This document shows positions 16,910-24,883 of a DNA stretch of 64,000 bases, piece after piece. The position numbers were made by a program, and so were the translations under genes. The notes below the pieces were generated by a model that was not told the origin of the DNA, did no database searches, and worked only from the letters and a program-made list of their open reading frames with translations. The first letter of the stretch is position 1, and each line of letters opens with the position of its first letter. This DNA is from SG-bin7 sp964498095 (GTDB lineage Bacteria; Bdellovibrionota; Bdellovibrionia; Bdellovibrionales; SG-bin7): contig CAZCFY010000003.1 in NCBI GenBank assembly GCA_964498095.1, forward strand, positions 62,001 to 126,000. The letters are read 5' to 3'.

Positions 16910-17305
16910 ATGATTAAAGCAATTTTTATTTTATTTTTAACTGTGTCAGTTTCGGCCACGGACCTTAAAACCTGCGTTTTGGACAAGATCAAAAAGGACT
17001 TAAACGCGAAAGACACGTGCGCTCCCGAAAAACTTAAAGGCCTCGTGGGCAATGTACCTATGGTTTATCAAGAGTGCACATTGGCAGTTCTCGACGCCGG
17101 CAAGGCCATTAGCTACCCGGAGATGCAAACGCTCTCCAACACTAACCACGACAGCGAAATCGAAAAACTTTTTAACGACAAAATTTCTAGTTGTCAGCTC
17201 AAGGGTCAGACCAAAATAAGTAAGCGCGGCATGAAGCGCTCAATTGAATTTTTTGACTCCCAAAGTCCAAATGGAGATCGCTCGGGATCACCACTTGCAA
17301 AATAA
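16910..17305 (+). CDS. Small secreted protein of unknown function
   Basis: 131 residues with a signal peptide (MIKAIFILFLTVSVSA) and GAAGGA upstream of the ATG. The mature part is hydrophilic with four cysteines (TCVLDK, DTCAPEK, QECTLAV, SSCQLKG), likely two disulfides. The C-terminus is basic and Ser-rich. No family recognised. The following 184 bases hold no gene; a TATAAT box at 17398-17403 may drive the next gene. Confidence 0.68.
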   Translation: MIKAIFILFLTVSVSATDLKTCVLDKIKKDLNAKDTCAPEKLKGLVGNVPMVYQECTLAVLDAGKAISYPEMQTLSNTNHDSEIEKLFNDKISSCQLKGQTKISKRGMKRSIEFFDSQSPNGDRSGSPLAK

Positions 17306-17489
17306 CTGGTGTGCGACTACCGCCTACCGCCAATGTAATTTCTTTCAAAAACCCACCAAAAAACGGCGCCCGAAACCCATGACGAGGCGTATAAACTTAT
17401 AATTTCTATCTGGCGGTCCTAAATTGTTGGCCCAAAAAGTGAATTGGCCTCAAACGGGTTCATCTACAATTTTTTTGAGAGGGAAAAAT

Positions 17490-17993
17490 ATGAAATCAAC
17501 AATCCTATTTGCATTAGCTCTATTGGGTGGGGCGCTGTCTTTATCAGCTTGCAAAAACAATGATAGCGGAGGAGCACCTGTAGTTACCGCTATGGGCATG
17601 TGCCAAGGCGGATATGTACAAACACAATATGGTTGCTTACCCCAAGGTTCTTGCCCGGTTGGTCAAGCCACATATAACAATACTTGTATTCCAGCAATCA
17701 CGACCGGGGCCTATCCTTACAATCAACAAATGTGTCAGGCGGGATATGTACAAACACAATATGGTTGCTTACCCCAAGGTTCTTGCCCGGTTGGTCAAGC
17801 GACATACAACAACACTTGTATTCCAGCTGTTGCCGGCGGTTTAAATCCTTATGGCAATCAATACCTTGGTGGTCAGTACGGTCAGTATCCAAATGGTGGT
17901 TTAGGGTACGGTTCAAACCCCTACGGATCAGTCTACAACACATACCCTTATGGTATGAATGGTTATTACTGGACATGGTATTACGGCTTCTGA
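17490..17993 (+). CDS. Lipoprotein with a duplicated Cys-rich module and Gly/Tyr-rich tail
   Basis: 167 residues from the ATG at 17490, which follows GAGAGGG. The signal sequence ends in a lipobox (LSLSAC), so the protein is lipid-anchored. Two 33-residue modules, each with four cysteines and the core YVQTQYGCLPQGSCPVGQ, are followed by a Gly/Tyr/Asn-rich tail (PYGNQYLGGQYGQYPNGG). The low-complexity tail resembles surface or matrix proteins, but no function can be named. The 132-base spaced DNA repeat (see 17598-17828) shows the duplication is recent. Confidence 0.82.
   Translation: MKSTILFALALLGGALSLSACKNNDSGGAPVVTAMGMCQGGYVQTQYGCLPQGSCPVGQATYNNTCIPAITTGAYPYNQQMCQAGYVQTQYGCLPQGSCPVGQATYNNTCIPAVAGGLNPYGNQYLGGQYGQYPNGGLGYGSNPYGSVYNTYPYGMNGYYWTWYYGF
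17598..17828 (+). repeat. Tandem coding repeat (two 99-base units, 132 bases apart)
   Basis: Units 17598-17696 and 17730-17828 agree at about 91 of 99 bases by my count; they encode modules that differ at one residue. They are separated by 33 bases coding ITTGAYPYNQQ. Units of this kind can change copy number by recombination. Confidence 0.85.
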
Positions 17994-18014
17994 TTTTTAC
18001 TGCTTGATTTAATG

Positions 18015-18048
18015 TTCCCCCTGACCTAATTTTTCCGGCCAGGGGGAA
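18015..18048 (+). promoter_or_regulatory. Hairpin that covers the ribosome binding site of the metalloprotease gene
   Basis: TTCCCCCTG (18015-18023) pairs perfectly with CAGGGGGAA (18040-18048) across a 16-base loop. The right arm is the Shine-Dalgarno sequence of the gene starting at 18051, so in the folded mRNA the site is closed. No T-run follows, so a terminator is unlikely. Translational control (temperature, protein or small RNA) is inferred. Confidence 0.6.
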
Positions 18049-18050
18049 TT

Positions 18051-20324
18051 ATGCAAAAACTTATATTCATTATTGCAACTCTGATTGGACTTAACGCTTT
18101 CGGCAAGCCACTGCAATTTCGCTGGGTAGGATCACAAGACAGCGAATCCCGTCCCGAAGAAATCTTAAAAAAAATAAATCTGCAATCTGGCAATAAATTT
18201 TCCATCGTTGATTTTAAATTATTTGAGGAACGTGACTTAGCCACCTCGCACTTTCAATATTACGTACAAGTCTTGAAGGGTACGCCGGTACGTGGTCGCA
18301 GCTTGCGCATTTGGTCCGACTTAAAAAATAAAAACTTAATTCAAATGGAAGCGCAGTTAGAGAGCCAGGAAAATCTTAGTAATCTTTGGTTAACCTTTAC
18401 CTCCGAAGGATTTTCGCCACGCAATTTACAGGCCGCATTAGATGGCCAAGAGACAATGCAGATCGTGCGCAGCGAACTTGCCAAACATGCCGATGACAGG
18501 GCCATCTTCGACGTGAAATGGCAAGATGAATGGGCGTTTGAAACTTTAACTCGTAAAGTAAAAGTCAAAGGCAAACGTGGTTATCACTTTATCCGCATCG
18601 ACTTAACCAACCAAGACGTCATGGAAAGCCGTTACGAAGAATTTCCTCAAGTTGATGTCCCGGCCATGGTGTACCCGATTTGGGAAGAATCTGAGACAGC
18701 CTTTGCCCCCACCCGAATTCCCGTGCTGTTGAAAAATTTAAATTCGTTTGTGCCCGCCGCCAGCGAAGACCCCTATGCCCCTCTGCGCGCCAAACGTTAC
18801 TTTGAAGATAAATTAGATCCTATTTTAGGAATGGATCCCGTTTATCAAGAAAAAGGAATTTGGTCCAATGTCGACTTGAAAATGAAAGCGCTGGGAATTT
18901 TAAATAAACTTCCTCAGCGCGCTAACGACTACGCCAGTGGAATGGTTTTAGCCGGCAAATTTGTAACTATTAACCTGCATCCCGCCGTGGCCACAAAATT
19001 TCCGGGCATTAAATTTAAGCCGCTGCCTTCGGCCCAGTATAAGCCTGACTGGCGTGTGGCCACTGTGGACGGCAAAGAGGTTGGCGAGTTAGTTCCCGGC
19101 AATACTCTTTTAGGTAAACTTGTATTTGATCCAAAAGAAGTTGTAGAACGCGTGGCTCAACGTCACCCCGAACATGATCCCGTGACTTATATCAATGACG
19201 GTTTTGATGAAGTCCAAGTTTACTGGGCGGTTGATACTTTGATGACGGCCTTGCACGCCATGGGATTTACGGATCCAGAAATTTCCACCCGCCCGTTTAC
19301 CGCCGTACTTTACGACCCAGATATTTCCATGCGGGACAATGCTTTTTATACCGATGACACCATTAACTTCACGACCTACTCATCCAAAGCACAAAACTTT
19401 GCGCGCGATAATACCACGATATGGCACGAACTCGGTCATGGCGTGATGGACCGAATGATGGGTGATTATATTGATCTCGCTGACACCGGCGGATTAAGCG
19501 AAGGTATGGCAGATTACATTGCACAGCTTATCATTCAACACGTGACCGAAGGTAAGCCTTATGATGGTTTAGAAAAAATGCGCATCATCAATCAAACGGG
19601 CTTTAATTTAACCAATGAAGTTCATGATGATGGCGAGGCCTATGGCGGAACGATGAATGACTTCTTAGTTAAAGCGCTGGCGAAATATGGGCAGGTAAAT
19701 GGTTTAGCTAAAGTTGTTGATCTCACTTTAGAGGCCATGCGCCTTAGCCGCAATCACCCGGGACTTACGGCCGCCGATTGGTTTAACCACATGCTTTTTG
19801 CTGACGAGTTACCCAGCCGTGTACGTAGTGCGGGAGAGCTAAAGCCCCTTCTAATTGAAGCTCTTAACGGCCGCAATTTTGCTTTTGGCGATCAATCCAC
19901 GGCGAAGTATCTGCTTCTTAATGATAAAGAAGAAGTTACCGATAAAACCGATGGCTCGCGCGGAAAGCCAATTTTGCGCGAAATTAAAAATGACGCCCAC
20001 GTCGAATATCCCATGCACGTGAAGCTGACGAGCACGGAAACCTATAAATTTAAATATCCCGTCACGGTACGCGTGCAATTTGAAGGCGGTCCTATTCAGG
20101 GGGCGATTCATTGGGAGGGCCAGGAAAATAAAGCGGTAGAATACAAGTTGAATTCAGAAGCTGAAGCGGTGGATTTTAATTTGAAAGCCTCTGGCACATG
20201 TGATGCCGTAAACCGCGACGATGGTAGCTGTGTTGATTACGCGTACGTGCAGATTTTTAATGAGGGCGATAAAAAGCCTGTCGCTAAAAAACGTTTTTAC
20301 TTACGCATTAAAGCTTTACCGTAA
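18051..20324 (+). CDS. Secreted gluzincin metalloprotease (M4/M36-like)
   Basis: 757 residues with a signal peptide (MQKLIFIIATLIGLNAFG). Residues 25-230 look like a fungalysin/thermolysin-type propeptide (FTP/PepSY-like: SHFQYYVQVLKGTPVRGRSL). The catalytic domain has HELGH at 459-463 and the third zinc ligand E484 in GGLSEGMADYIAQ. The pattern is closest to M36/M4 gluzincins. A C-terminal beta domain (about 640-757) has two cysteines and may bind substrate. It probably degrades extracellular or prey protein. The strong Shine-Dalgarno site sits inside a hairpin. The 3' end overlaps the converging tag gene by 28 bases. Confidence 0.85.
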   Translation: MQKLIFIIATLIGLNAFGKPLQFRWVGSQDSESRPEEILKKINLQSGNKFSIVDFKLFEERDLATSHFQYYVQVLKGTPVRGRSLRIWSDLKNKNLIQMEAQLESQENLSNLWLTFTSEGFSPRNLQAALDGQETMQIVRSELAKHADDRAIFDVKWQDEWAFETLTRKVKVKGKRGYHFIRIDLTNQDVMESRYEEFPQVDVPAMVYPIWEESETAFAPTRIPVLLKNLNSFVPAASEDPYAPLRAKRYFEDKLDPILGMDPVYQEKGIWSNVDLKMKALGILNKLPQRANDYASGMVLAGKFVTINLHPAVATKFPGIKFKPLPSAQYKPDWRVATVDGKEVGELVPGNTLLGKLVFDPKEVVERVAQRHPEHDPVTYINDGFDEVQVYWAVDTLMTALHAMGFTDPEISTRPFTAVLYDPDISMRDNAFYTDDTINFTTYSSKAQNFARDNTTIWHELGHGVMDRMMGDYIDLADTGGLSEGMADYIAQLIIQHVTEGKPYDGLEKMRIINQTGFNLTNEVHDDGEAYGGTMNDFLVKALAKYGQVNGLAKVVDLTLEAMRLSRNHPGLTAADWFNHMLFADELPSRVRSAGELKPLLIEALNGRNFAFGDQSTAKYLLLNDKEEVTDKTDGSRGKPILREIKNDAHVEYPMHVKLTSTETYKFKYPVTVRVQFEGGPIQGAIHWEGQENKAVEYKLNSEAEAVDFNLKASGTCDAVNRDDGSCVDYAYVQIFNEGDKKPVAKKRFYLRIKALP

Positions 20325-20875
20325 CAAAAACAACTCGTGACATGATCATTGACCATGCCCACAGCTTGCATGTGGGCATAAATAATCGTGCTACCCACGA
20401 ATTTAAATCCCCGTTTCTTTAGATCTTTACTAAAGGCGTCGGACTCTTTAGTTGTTGGCGGGAGATCCCTCATCGTTTTTCGTTTATTGACAATGGGTTT
20501 TCCGCCAACGAATTGCCATTGATATTTACTGAAACTGCCGAACTCTTTTTGTACCTCTAAAAATCTCTGCGCGTTATTAACCGCCGCTTCAACCTTTAAG
20601 CGGTTACGGATGATGCCAGGGTCCTTGAGTAGAGTTTTGATTTTCTTCTTGTCAAAACGGGCGACTTTTTTAGGATCAAAATTAGCAAAAGCTTTTTTGT
20701 ATCCTTGGCGCCTCTTTAAAATTGTAATCCAGCTCAGTCCCGCCTGCGCGCCTTCAAGAATTAAAAATTCAAAAAGTTTACGGTCATTATAAACCGGCAC
20801 ACCCCACTCGGTGTCATGATACTTTACATAAATGGGATCGCTCCCGCTCCACTGACAACGTGTTGTATTTTTCAT
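20297..20875 (-). CDS. tag: DNA-3-methyladenine glycosylase I
   Basis: Removes 3-methyladenine from alkylated DNA. 192 residues, normal for Tag. The zinc-binding set is complete: C7 and H20 (CQWSGSDPIYVKYHDTEWG) and H178/C182 (VNDHVTSC), with the same spacing as in E. coli Tag. Active-site region LILEGAQAGLSWITIL is present. The ATG overlaps the stop of the upstream metallophosphoesterase gene by 4 bases, so they are cotranscribed, and its 3' end runs 28 bases into the converging protease gene. Confidence 0.96.
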   Translation of the reverse strand: MKNTTRCQWSGSDPIYVKYHDTEWGVPVYNDRKLFEFLILEGAQAGLSWITILKRRQGYKKAFANFDPKKVARFDKKKIKTLLKDPGIIRNRLKVEAAVNNAQRFLEVQKEFGSFSKYQWQFVGGKPIVNKRKTMRDLPPTTKESDAFSKDLKKRGFKFVGSTIIYAHMQAVGMVNDHVTSCFCYGKALMRK

Positions 20876-21705
20876 AGCTCTACCTTCTGATGCGAAATAG
20901 AATTTCCCGAAACTGTAAAGCGCACAAAATGCTTGGTATTTCCGGGATCCAAAAGTGTATTGATAGCACCGGTTACAATGTAAGTTGTGTTTCCCAGTTT
21001 TTGCTCGCGGTAACCATGGTAATGACCGGCAATCATGTAGTTTACGTTGTAGCGATGCATGAGGTCCTTTAATATAGCGGCTTCTTCTTCAGAGGCCATC
21101 TTAAATAAGTTATCAAGCGTGCCTGATATGGGCGGATAATGTGAAATTACAATTTTTAAGGGTTGGGTCGTGGCCGCTAAATCGGCTTTTAACCAATTAA
21201 ATTGAGCCTCACCAATAGTACCGTTGCCAGAGTCTAGAACCACAACATGAACATTATCGGCGTCGAAAGAATAAATGCTGCGGCCAACATGTTCTTTAAA
21301 GTTGCTCCATCCCTCAAAATAAAGGTCGTGATTTCCCAAAGCCGCACGATAAGGAAGGCCCGAGGCGGTAAAAGTTCCTTTAAAGGCGTTAAACTCATTG
21401 GCCTTGCCAAGATTTGTTAGATCGCCGGCAACAATGACGAACGCATCCCCGTTCGCTTGTATTTGTTGTAATGTTTCACTGATAAAATCGGTGGAAGTTA
21501 AACCCACATGCGTGTCACCTAAAACGGTAAAGCTAAATGCGTTCGTACCCGCGGGATCAATATTAGCGGGCGCACTTAGGCTTCCCGAAAAATTTTCGCG
21601 GAAGCGTTCACGTATGCCGTCAAAATTTAAATTGTTACAGGCCGAACACAGCAAGAAAACAGTGGGTAAAATCTTTGCGGTCTTTTTGGAACTTCTGAAT
21701 TTCAC
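20872..21705 (-). CDS. Calcineurin-like metallophosphoesterase, probable lipoprotein
   Basis: Metal-dependent phosphoesterase fold with the five expected motifs: GDTHVGL, AGDLTNLG, ALGNHDLYFEGW, SHYPP and AGHYHGYRE. I start it at GTG 21705 because this gives a signal sequence (KILPTVFLLCSACNN) that ends in a lipobox-like LCSAC; a frame open to ATG 21783 would begin inside the 26-base repeat and add a non-hydrophobic tail. No strong Shine-Dalgarno site supports either start. The substrate is unknown. It lies downstream of lpxC and overlaps tag by 4 bases. Confidence 0.85.
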   Translation of the reverse strand: MKFRSSKKTAKILPTVFLLCSACNNLNFDGIRERFRENFSGSLSAPANIDPAGTNAFSFTVLGDTHVGLTSTDFISETLQQIQANGDAFVIVAGDLTNLGKANEFNAFKGTFTASGLPYRAALGNHDLYFEGWSNFKEHVGRSIYSFDADNVHVVVLDSGNGTIGEAQFNWLKADLAATTQPLKIVISHYPPISGTLDNLFKMASEEEAAILKDLMHRYNVNYMIAGHYHGYREQKLGNTTYIVTGAINTLLDPGNTKHFVRFTVSGNSISHQKVEL

Positions 21706-21779
21706 AATAAATATGTTAGCCAATAAAGTTGCAAAATGCCAATTCCCAAGTTTTCTGGCGCCAACCCTGGTGTTGCTAT

Positions 21780-21805
21780 GCATCGAGGAAAGGGAACTGT
21801 TACCT
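21780..21805 (-). repeat. 26-base repeat, copy 2, containing the lpxC stop codon
   Basis: All 26 bases match the copies at 97-122 and 44585-44610. Here the lpxC frame enters the repeat: its last codon AGG (Arg) and stop TAA are the first bases of the element (AGGTAACAG). No second, complementary arm follows, so this copy cannot form the long hairpin. Confidence 0.85.
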
Positions 21806-22684
21806 ATATTGATCGTTGGGTAAATCGGAGCCCAACTCGATGTGACGGTAGGAATCTTTGGACTCGATAATTTTTCGCACTAAATAGTTCATGACATCGT
21901 GACCGGATTTATAAAGTACGAGGTGACCCATAAGCGGCATTCCTAAGGTTACTAAATCGCCGAGGGCATCAAGGGCTTTATGACGGACGAACTCATCACG
22001 AAAGCGCAGACCTTCCGTATTTAAAATTTCTTGATTATCAAGGACGATGGCGTTCTGCAAACTGCCGCCGCGAGCTAAGCCCTTGGCTTTCATGGCTTCG
22101 ACATCTTTTAAAAAACCAAAAGTACGCGCTTTAGCCAGTTCATGCGTAAAACTGTACTCATTAATATCAAGATCAATTTTTTGGCTACCAATTTTGGGAT
22201 GAGGAAATTCGATCGTACACGTAAGACGTAAGCCGTTGTAGGGCAACACGTAGGCGTGCTTTTCACTCGTGCCGTAATAAATAGGCTTGGTCACGTAAGC
22301 ATATTTTCGCGGTTCATCTTGTTCAACCATCCCGGCAGCTAAAATAGCTTCTAAAAAAACCGCAGCACTGCCATCGCCGATGGGAATTTCTGGACCTGTA
22401 AGTTCAATAAACAAATTATCGATACGAAGTGCCGTCAGCGCCGACAAGCAGTGTTCAACCGTCGAAACCGAAAACTCCGGCCCCGTTAACGTCGTCGCAA
22501 AAGACGTGGATTTAACAAACTCCCAATTTGTCGAGAGCGCCGGCGATCCAGGAAGGTCTTTACGTACAAAATAAATTCCCGTATTTGATGGCGCAGGACA
22601 AAAGCGCAGTCGAGTCGGTGCGCCCGTATGGAGCCCGATTCCGTCTATTTCGACCGGCTTACGTAGGGTTCTCTGTAAAAACAT
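21800..22684 (-). CDS. lpxC: UDP-3-O-acyl-N-acetylglucosamine deacetylase
   Basis: LpxC makes the committed step of lipid A synthesis, removing the acetate of UDP-3-O-acyl-GlcNAc. 294 residues. Catalytic and zinc residues are present: E77/H78 (STVEHCLSAL), H235 and D239 (VRHKALDALGDL) and H262 (KSGHDVMNYL). The N-terminus RTLRKPVEIDGIGLHTGAP is typical. A good promoter (22696-22724) lies directly upstream. Its presence shows a Gram-negative organism with lipid A. The stop codon and last residue come from a dispersed 26-base repeat. Confidence 0.97.
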   Translation of the reverse strand: MFLQRTLRKPVEIDGIGLHTGAPTRLRFCPAPSNTGIYFVRKDLPGSPALSTNWEFVKSTSFATTLTGPEFSVSTVEHCLSALTALRIDNLFIELTGPEIPIGDGSAAVFLEAILAAGMVEQDEPRKYAYVTKPIYYGTSEKHAYVLPYNGLRLTCTIEFPHPKIGSQKIDLDINEYSFTHELAKARTFGFLKDVEAMKAKGLARGGSLQNAIVLDNQEILNTEGLRFRDEFVRHKALDALGDLVTLGMPLMGHLVLYKSGHDVMNYLVRKIIESKDSYRHIELGSDLPNDQYR

Positions 22685-22695
22685 AATTAAGTTAA

Positions 22696-22724
22696 ACTAT
22701 ATCAGACCTATCCACTCGTCTCAA
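22696..22724 (-). promoter_or_regulatory. Predicted sigma70-type promoter of lpxC
   Basis: Minus-strand TTGAGA (22719-22724), 17-base spacer, TATAGT (22696-22701), with the ATG only about 12 bases after the -10 box. Short leader expected. Confidence 0.55.
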
Positions 22725-22752
22725 CGTGAATCTTTACCGATAGGATCAGAGG

Positions 22753-22986
22753 ATGCGTATAATATTTTTAGCTCTAATTTTAGTGGGTTGCGCTTCGGCA
22801 GAAAGAGAAGAGCCCGTCACCTATCCCCACCCGGCGGCGTATGCCGTTGACGGTTTTTATCTCGACGTGCCACCTCCGCCTCACGAACGCGACGGCGTCA
22901 ATGGGCCATTTTATTTTCGAGCTTGCACTCGCGCGACTCAGGGTTCATATTTTTCTAGAACAGCTTTTGATTGTGCAGACAGGTAA
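22753..22986 (+). CDS. Small lipoprotein of unknown function
   Basis: 77 residues beginning MRIIFLALILVGCASA with a clear lipobox (LVGC), so it is probably lipid-anchored. The mature part has a Pro-rich stretch (VPPPPHERDG) and two cysteines. Its stop codon overlaps the start of the pilin-like LamG gene (TAATG), so translation is probably coupled and the two products may work together. It is preceded by GAGG. Confidence 0.65.
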   Translation: MRIIFLALILVGCASAEREEPVTYPHPAAYAVDGFYLDVPPPPHERDGVNGPFYFRACTRATQGSYFSRTAFDCADR

Positions 22987-24287
22987 TGAAAAGACTAAAT
23001 AAACTTGGTTATACTATAATGGAAGTTGTAATCACCACGGGACTCGTGATGGTTATCTTTAGTGCCTTTACCATGGTTCTGCAAGTTTATACCAATAATC
23101 AACAAAACCTAGCTTATGCCGATCGCAAACAAGATCTATTGGTAACAATAATTAACTTGATAAATAACGACCAGGCCTGGCAGAAGACAGTGGATTCCTT
23201 GGCTAACACTGGCCTTGATTGCTTAAAAGATCCAGCTAAGTTTCCAACCGTAACAAATGCCGGCGCCTGTGATATGGCCGTCGACGGCGGTGCTTTTTCA
23301 CTTCTGGATGAGGCCGGGACTATTTTCTTAGATAGCACCACCGCTACCGCAGGTTTTTCCCTCAACGCGGGACCCTGCAATTCGTATTCGGCAACTGGCG
23401 ATGACTTTTGTCCCTTGCGCGCGGAGGTCACGTGGCGCCCCCTTTGCGTGACTTGTACAAATAATCAAATTGAAGTGACGATTACTTTAAAAGACACACC
23501 TAAAAACCGTAAGAATGCGCCGGGCTCCATTTTAACGCGAAAACTTGTTCGCTATGGCGGTCCGTTTGATATTGATCTCGTATTGTTTATGAAATTAGAT
23601 GGAACAGTTGGCTCCACGGCGCCTGCCGGTACCGTCATAAATGACTTATCGGGATACAAAAATAATGGTGTTGTAACAGAAATAGCGCCGGGCGGAACAA
23701 ACCCTACCTACTTCGCTGGAAAAGTTGGTCAGGGCCTGGGGTTTGATACGGTTGCGAACACTTGGAAATGGATTGCCATACCCGACACGTCGTCATTACG
23801 CCCTTCAACTCTAACTGTCGCCGCGTGGGTGAGGTGGACAGGCGGTGTAGGACCCGACGTTGCCGGAATCGTAAATAAGCATTTTCGCGACCTTAGTGAC
23901 AGTTACACACTGCGCGTGCAAGATGCCAATACTTTTGCTTTTTGTTATGCAGAAGCCGACGCCGGCTCACCACTTCCCACTCTCCTACAACGTTGTGTTT
24001 ACACGAATGCGGCCCCAATCCTTACAAATACCTGGTATTATGTCGCCGCAACCTATGACGGCAAACAAATGAAAATTTATCTAAATGGCGTGCTGCAAGC
24101 CGATGTTAAGGCTTACACCGGACCCAATTACTGGGCGTCTTCTTCTCTATTGATCGGCGTTGAACGCCAAGACACCTGGGCTAACCCCTACGGAGAAATT
24201 TTTCCCGGCGTTATTGACCACGTCAAAATTTGGAAACGCGCCCTCAAGGATAACGAGATCCTGCGTGAGTATAATAATCCGCTGTGA
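22986..24287 (+). CDS. Pilin-like protein with C-terminal LamG domain (family member A)
   Basis: 433 residues from the ATG at 22986. The start KRLNKLG/YTIMEVVITTGLVMVI is a canonical type IV prepilin leader: short basic leader, Gly at -1, Glu at +5, then a hydrophobic helix. Residues about 45-195 share a pattern with the proteins at 26099, 28036 and 30053: a W-K/Q-x-T segment (DQAWQKTVDSL), CLKD, paired cysteines and the core AEVTWRPLC. Residues about 200-433 form a concanavalin/LamG fold (GQGLGFD, STLTVAAWVRW, TWYYVAATYDGKQMKIYLNG). It may display a sugar- or protein-binding head on a pilus-like fibre. The gene overlaps the small lipoprotein gene by one base. Confidence 0.8.
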   Translation: MKRLNKLGYTIMEVVITTGLVMVIFSAFTMVLQVYTNNQQNLAYADRKQDLLVTIINLINNDQAWQKTVDSLANTGLDCLKDPAKFPTVTNAGACDMAVDGGAFSLLDEAGTIFLDSTTATAGFSLNAGPCNSYSATGDDFCPLRAEVTWRPLCVTCTNNQIEVTITLKDTPKNRKNAPGSILTRKLVRYGGPFDIDLVLFMKLDGTVGSTAPAGTVINDLSGYKNNGVVTEIAPGGTNPTYFAGKVGQGLGFDTVANTWKWIAIPDTSSLRPSTLTVAAWVRWTGGVGPDVAGIVNKHFRDLSDSYTLRVQDANTFAFCYAEADAGSPLPTLLQRCVYTNAAPILTNTWYYVAATYDGKQMKIYLNGVLQADVKAYTGPNYWASSSLLIGVERQDTWANPYGEIFPGVIDHVKIWKRALKDNEILREYNNPL

Positions 24288-24327
24288 TTACTTTTTTTGA
24301 AGACAGCTTAGCACGCACCGCCCGCTT

Positions 24328-24350
24328 CCGGATCGCTACTTGCGATCCGG
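24328..24350. terminator. Hairpin between converging genes
   Basis: CCGGATCGC (24328-24336) and GCGATCCGG (24342-24350) form a perfect 9-base-pair stem with a 5-base loop, between the ends of the LamG gene (24287) and the minus-strand gene (24402). It is a probable two-way terminator, though no long T-run follows. Confidence 0.55.
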
Positions 24351-24401
24351 TCGATGAGTTTGCCGTTAAATGTCGGCGGAGACCTTTGGATAAAAAATGC
24401 C

Positions 24402-24875
24402 CTACTTCTCCAAAAACCGCGGTTCAGCTGAACGCGTGCGGCGGCCGCCGTAGTTTTGAAAATTTAGAATTTCGCCGGCGGGAACCACGATGCGGGCCGT
24501 ACCTTCGAGGGCGTGCTTTAATTCACCGATTGTAACGAATCCCTTTAAACAAAAAATGCTGATTTCGGGCTTATCTGGCTCATTTAAATAAATTTTGCCA
24601 AGGGCGGATTGAACGTGCGAAATTGTAAAGACCGTTTCCCAAGGAATAATGCGCTCTTCTTCTGAATAATAACTATCGTCAAGCTTAAACCAGCAAGCTT
24701 CCCCGGACGGCACACTTCCCAAGATCCTAGAGGTCGTACGCGCATAAATTGCAATACTCTTACTTAATAAGATTTTTGTTCCAATAGGTAGCATGGTAAC
24801 CACGTGTGTATCCGGTGGCACTGCTGCCGCCATTTCTACAAACAGAAAACTAATCGCAAATAAATATTTTTTCAT
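24402..24875 (-). CDS. Secreted protein of unknown function
   Basis: 157 residues from the ATG at 24875, which has AGGAG upstream and starts a signal peptide (MKKYLFAISFLFVEMAAA). The mature part is beta-rich (IGTKILLSKSIAIYART, TARIVVPAGEILNFQNYGG) with two cysteines. No family recognised. It lies 8 bases downstream of the gene at 24884-25873, so the two form an operon inside the pilin-like island. Confidence 0.68.
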   Translation of the reverse strand: MKKYLFAISFLFVEMAAAVPPDTHVVTMLPIGTKILLSKSIAIYARTTSRILGSVPSGEACWFKLDDSYYSEEERIIPWETVFTISHVQSALGKIYLNEPDKPEISIFCLKGFVTIGELKHALEGTARIVVPAGEILNFQNYGGRRTRSAEPRFLEK

Positions 24876-24883
24876 AAACTCTC

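Noticed and set aside
17598..17828. CRISPR-like repeat
   Set aside because: Only two units, in frame within a lipoprotein gene, so a coding duplication.
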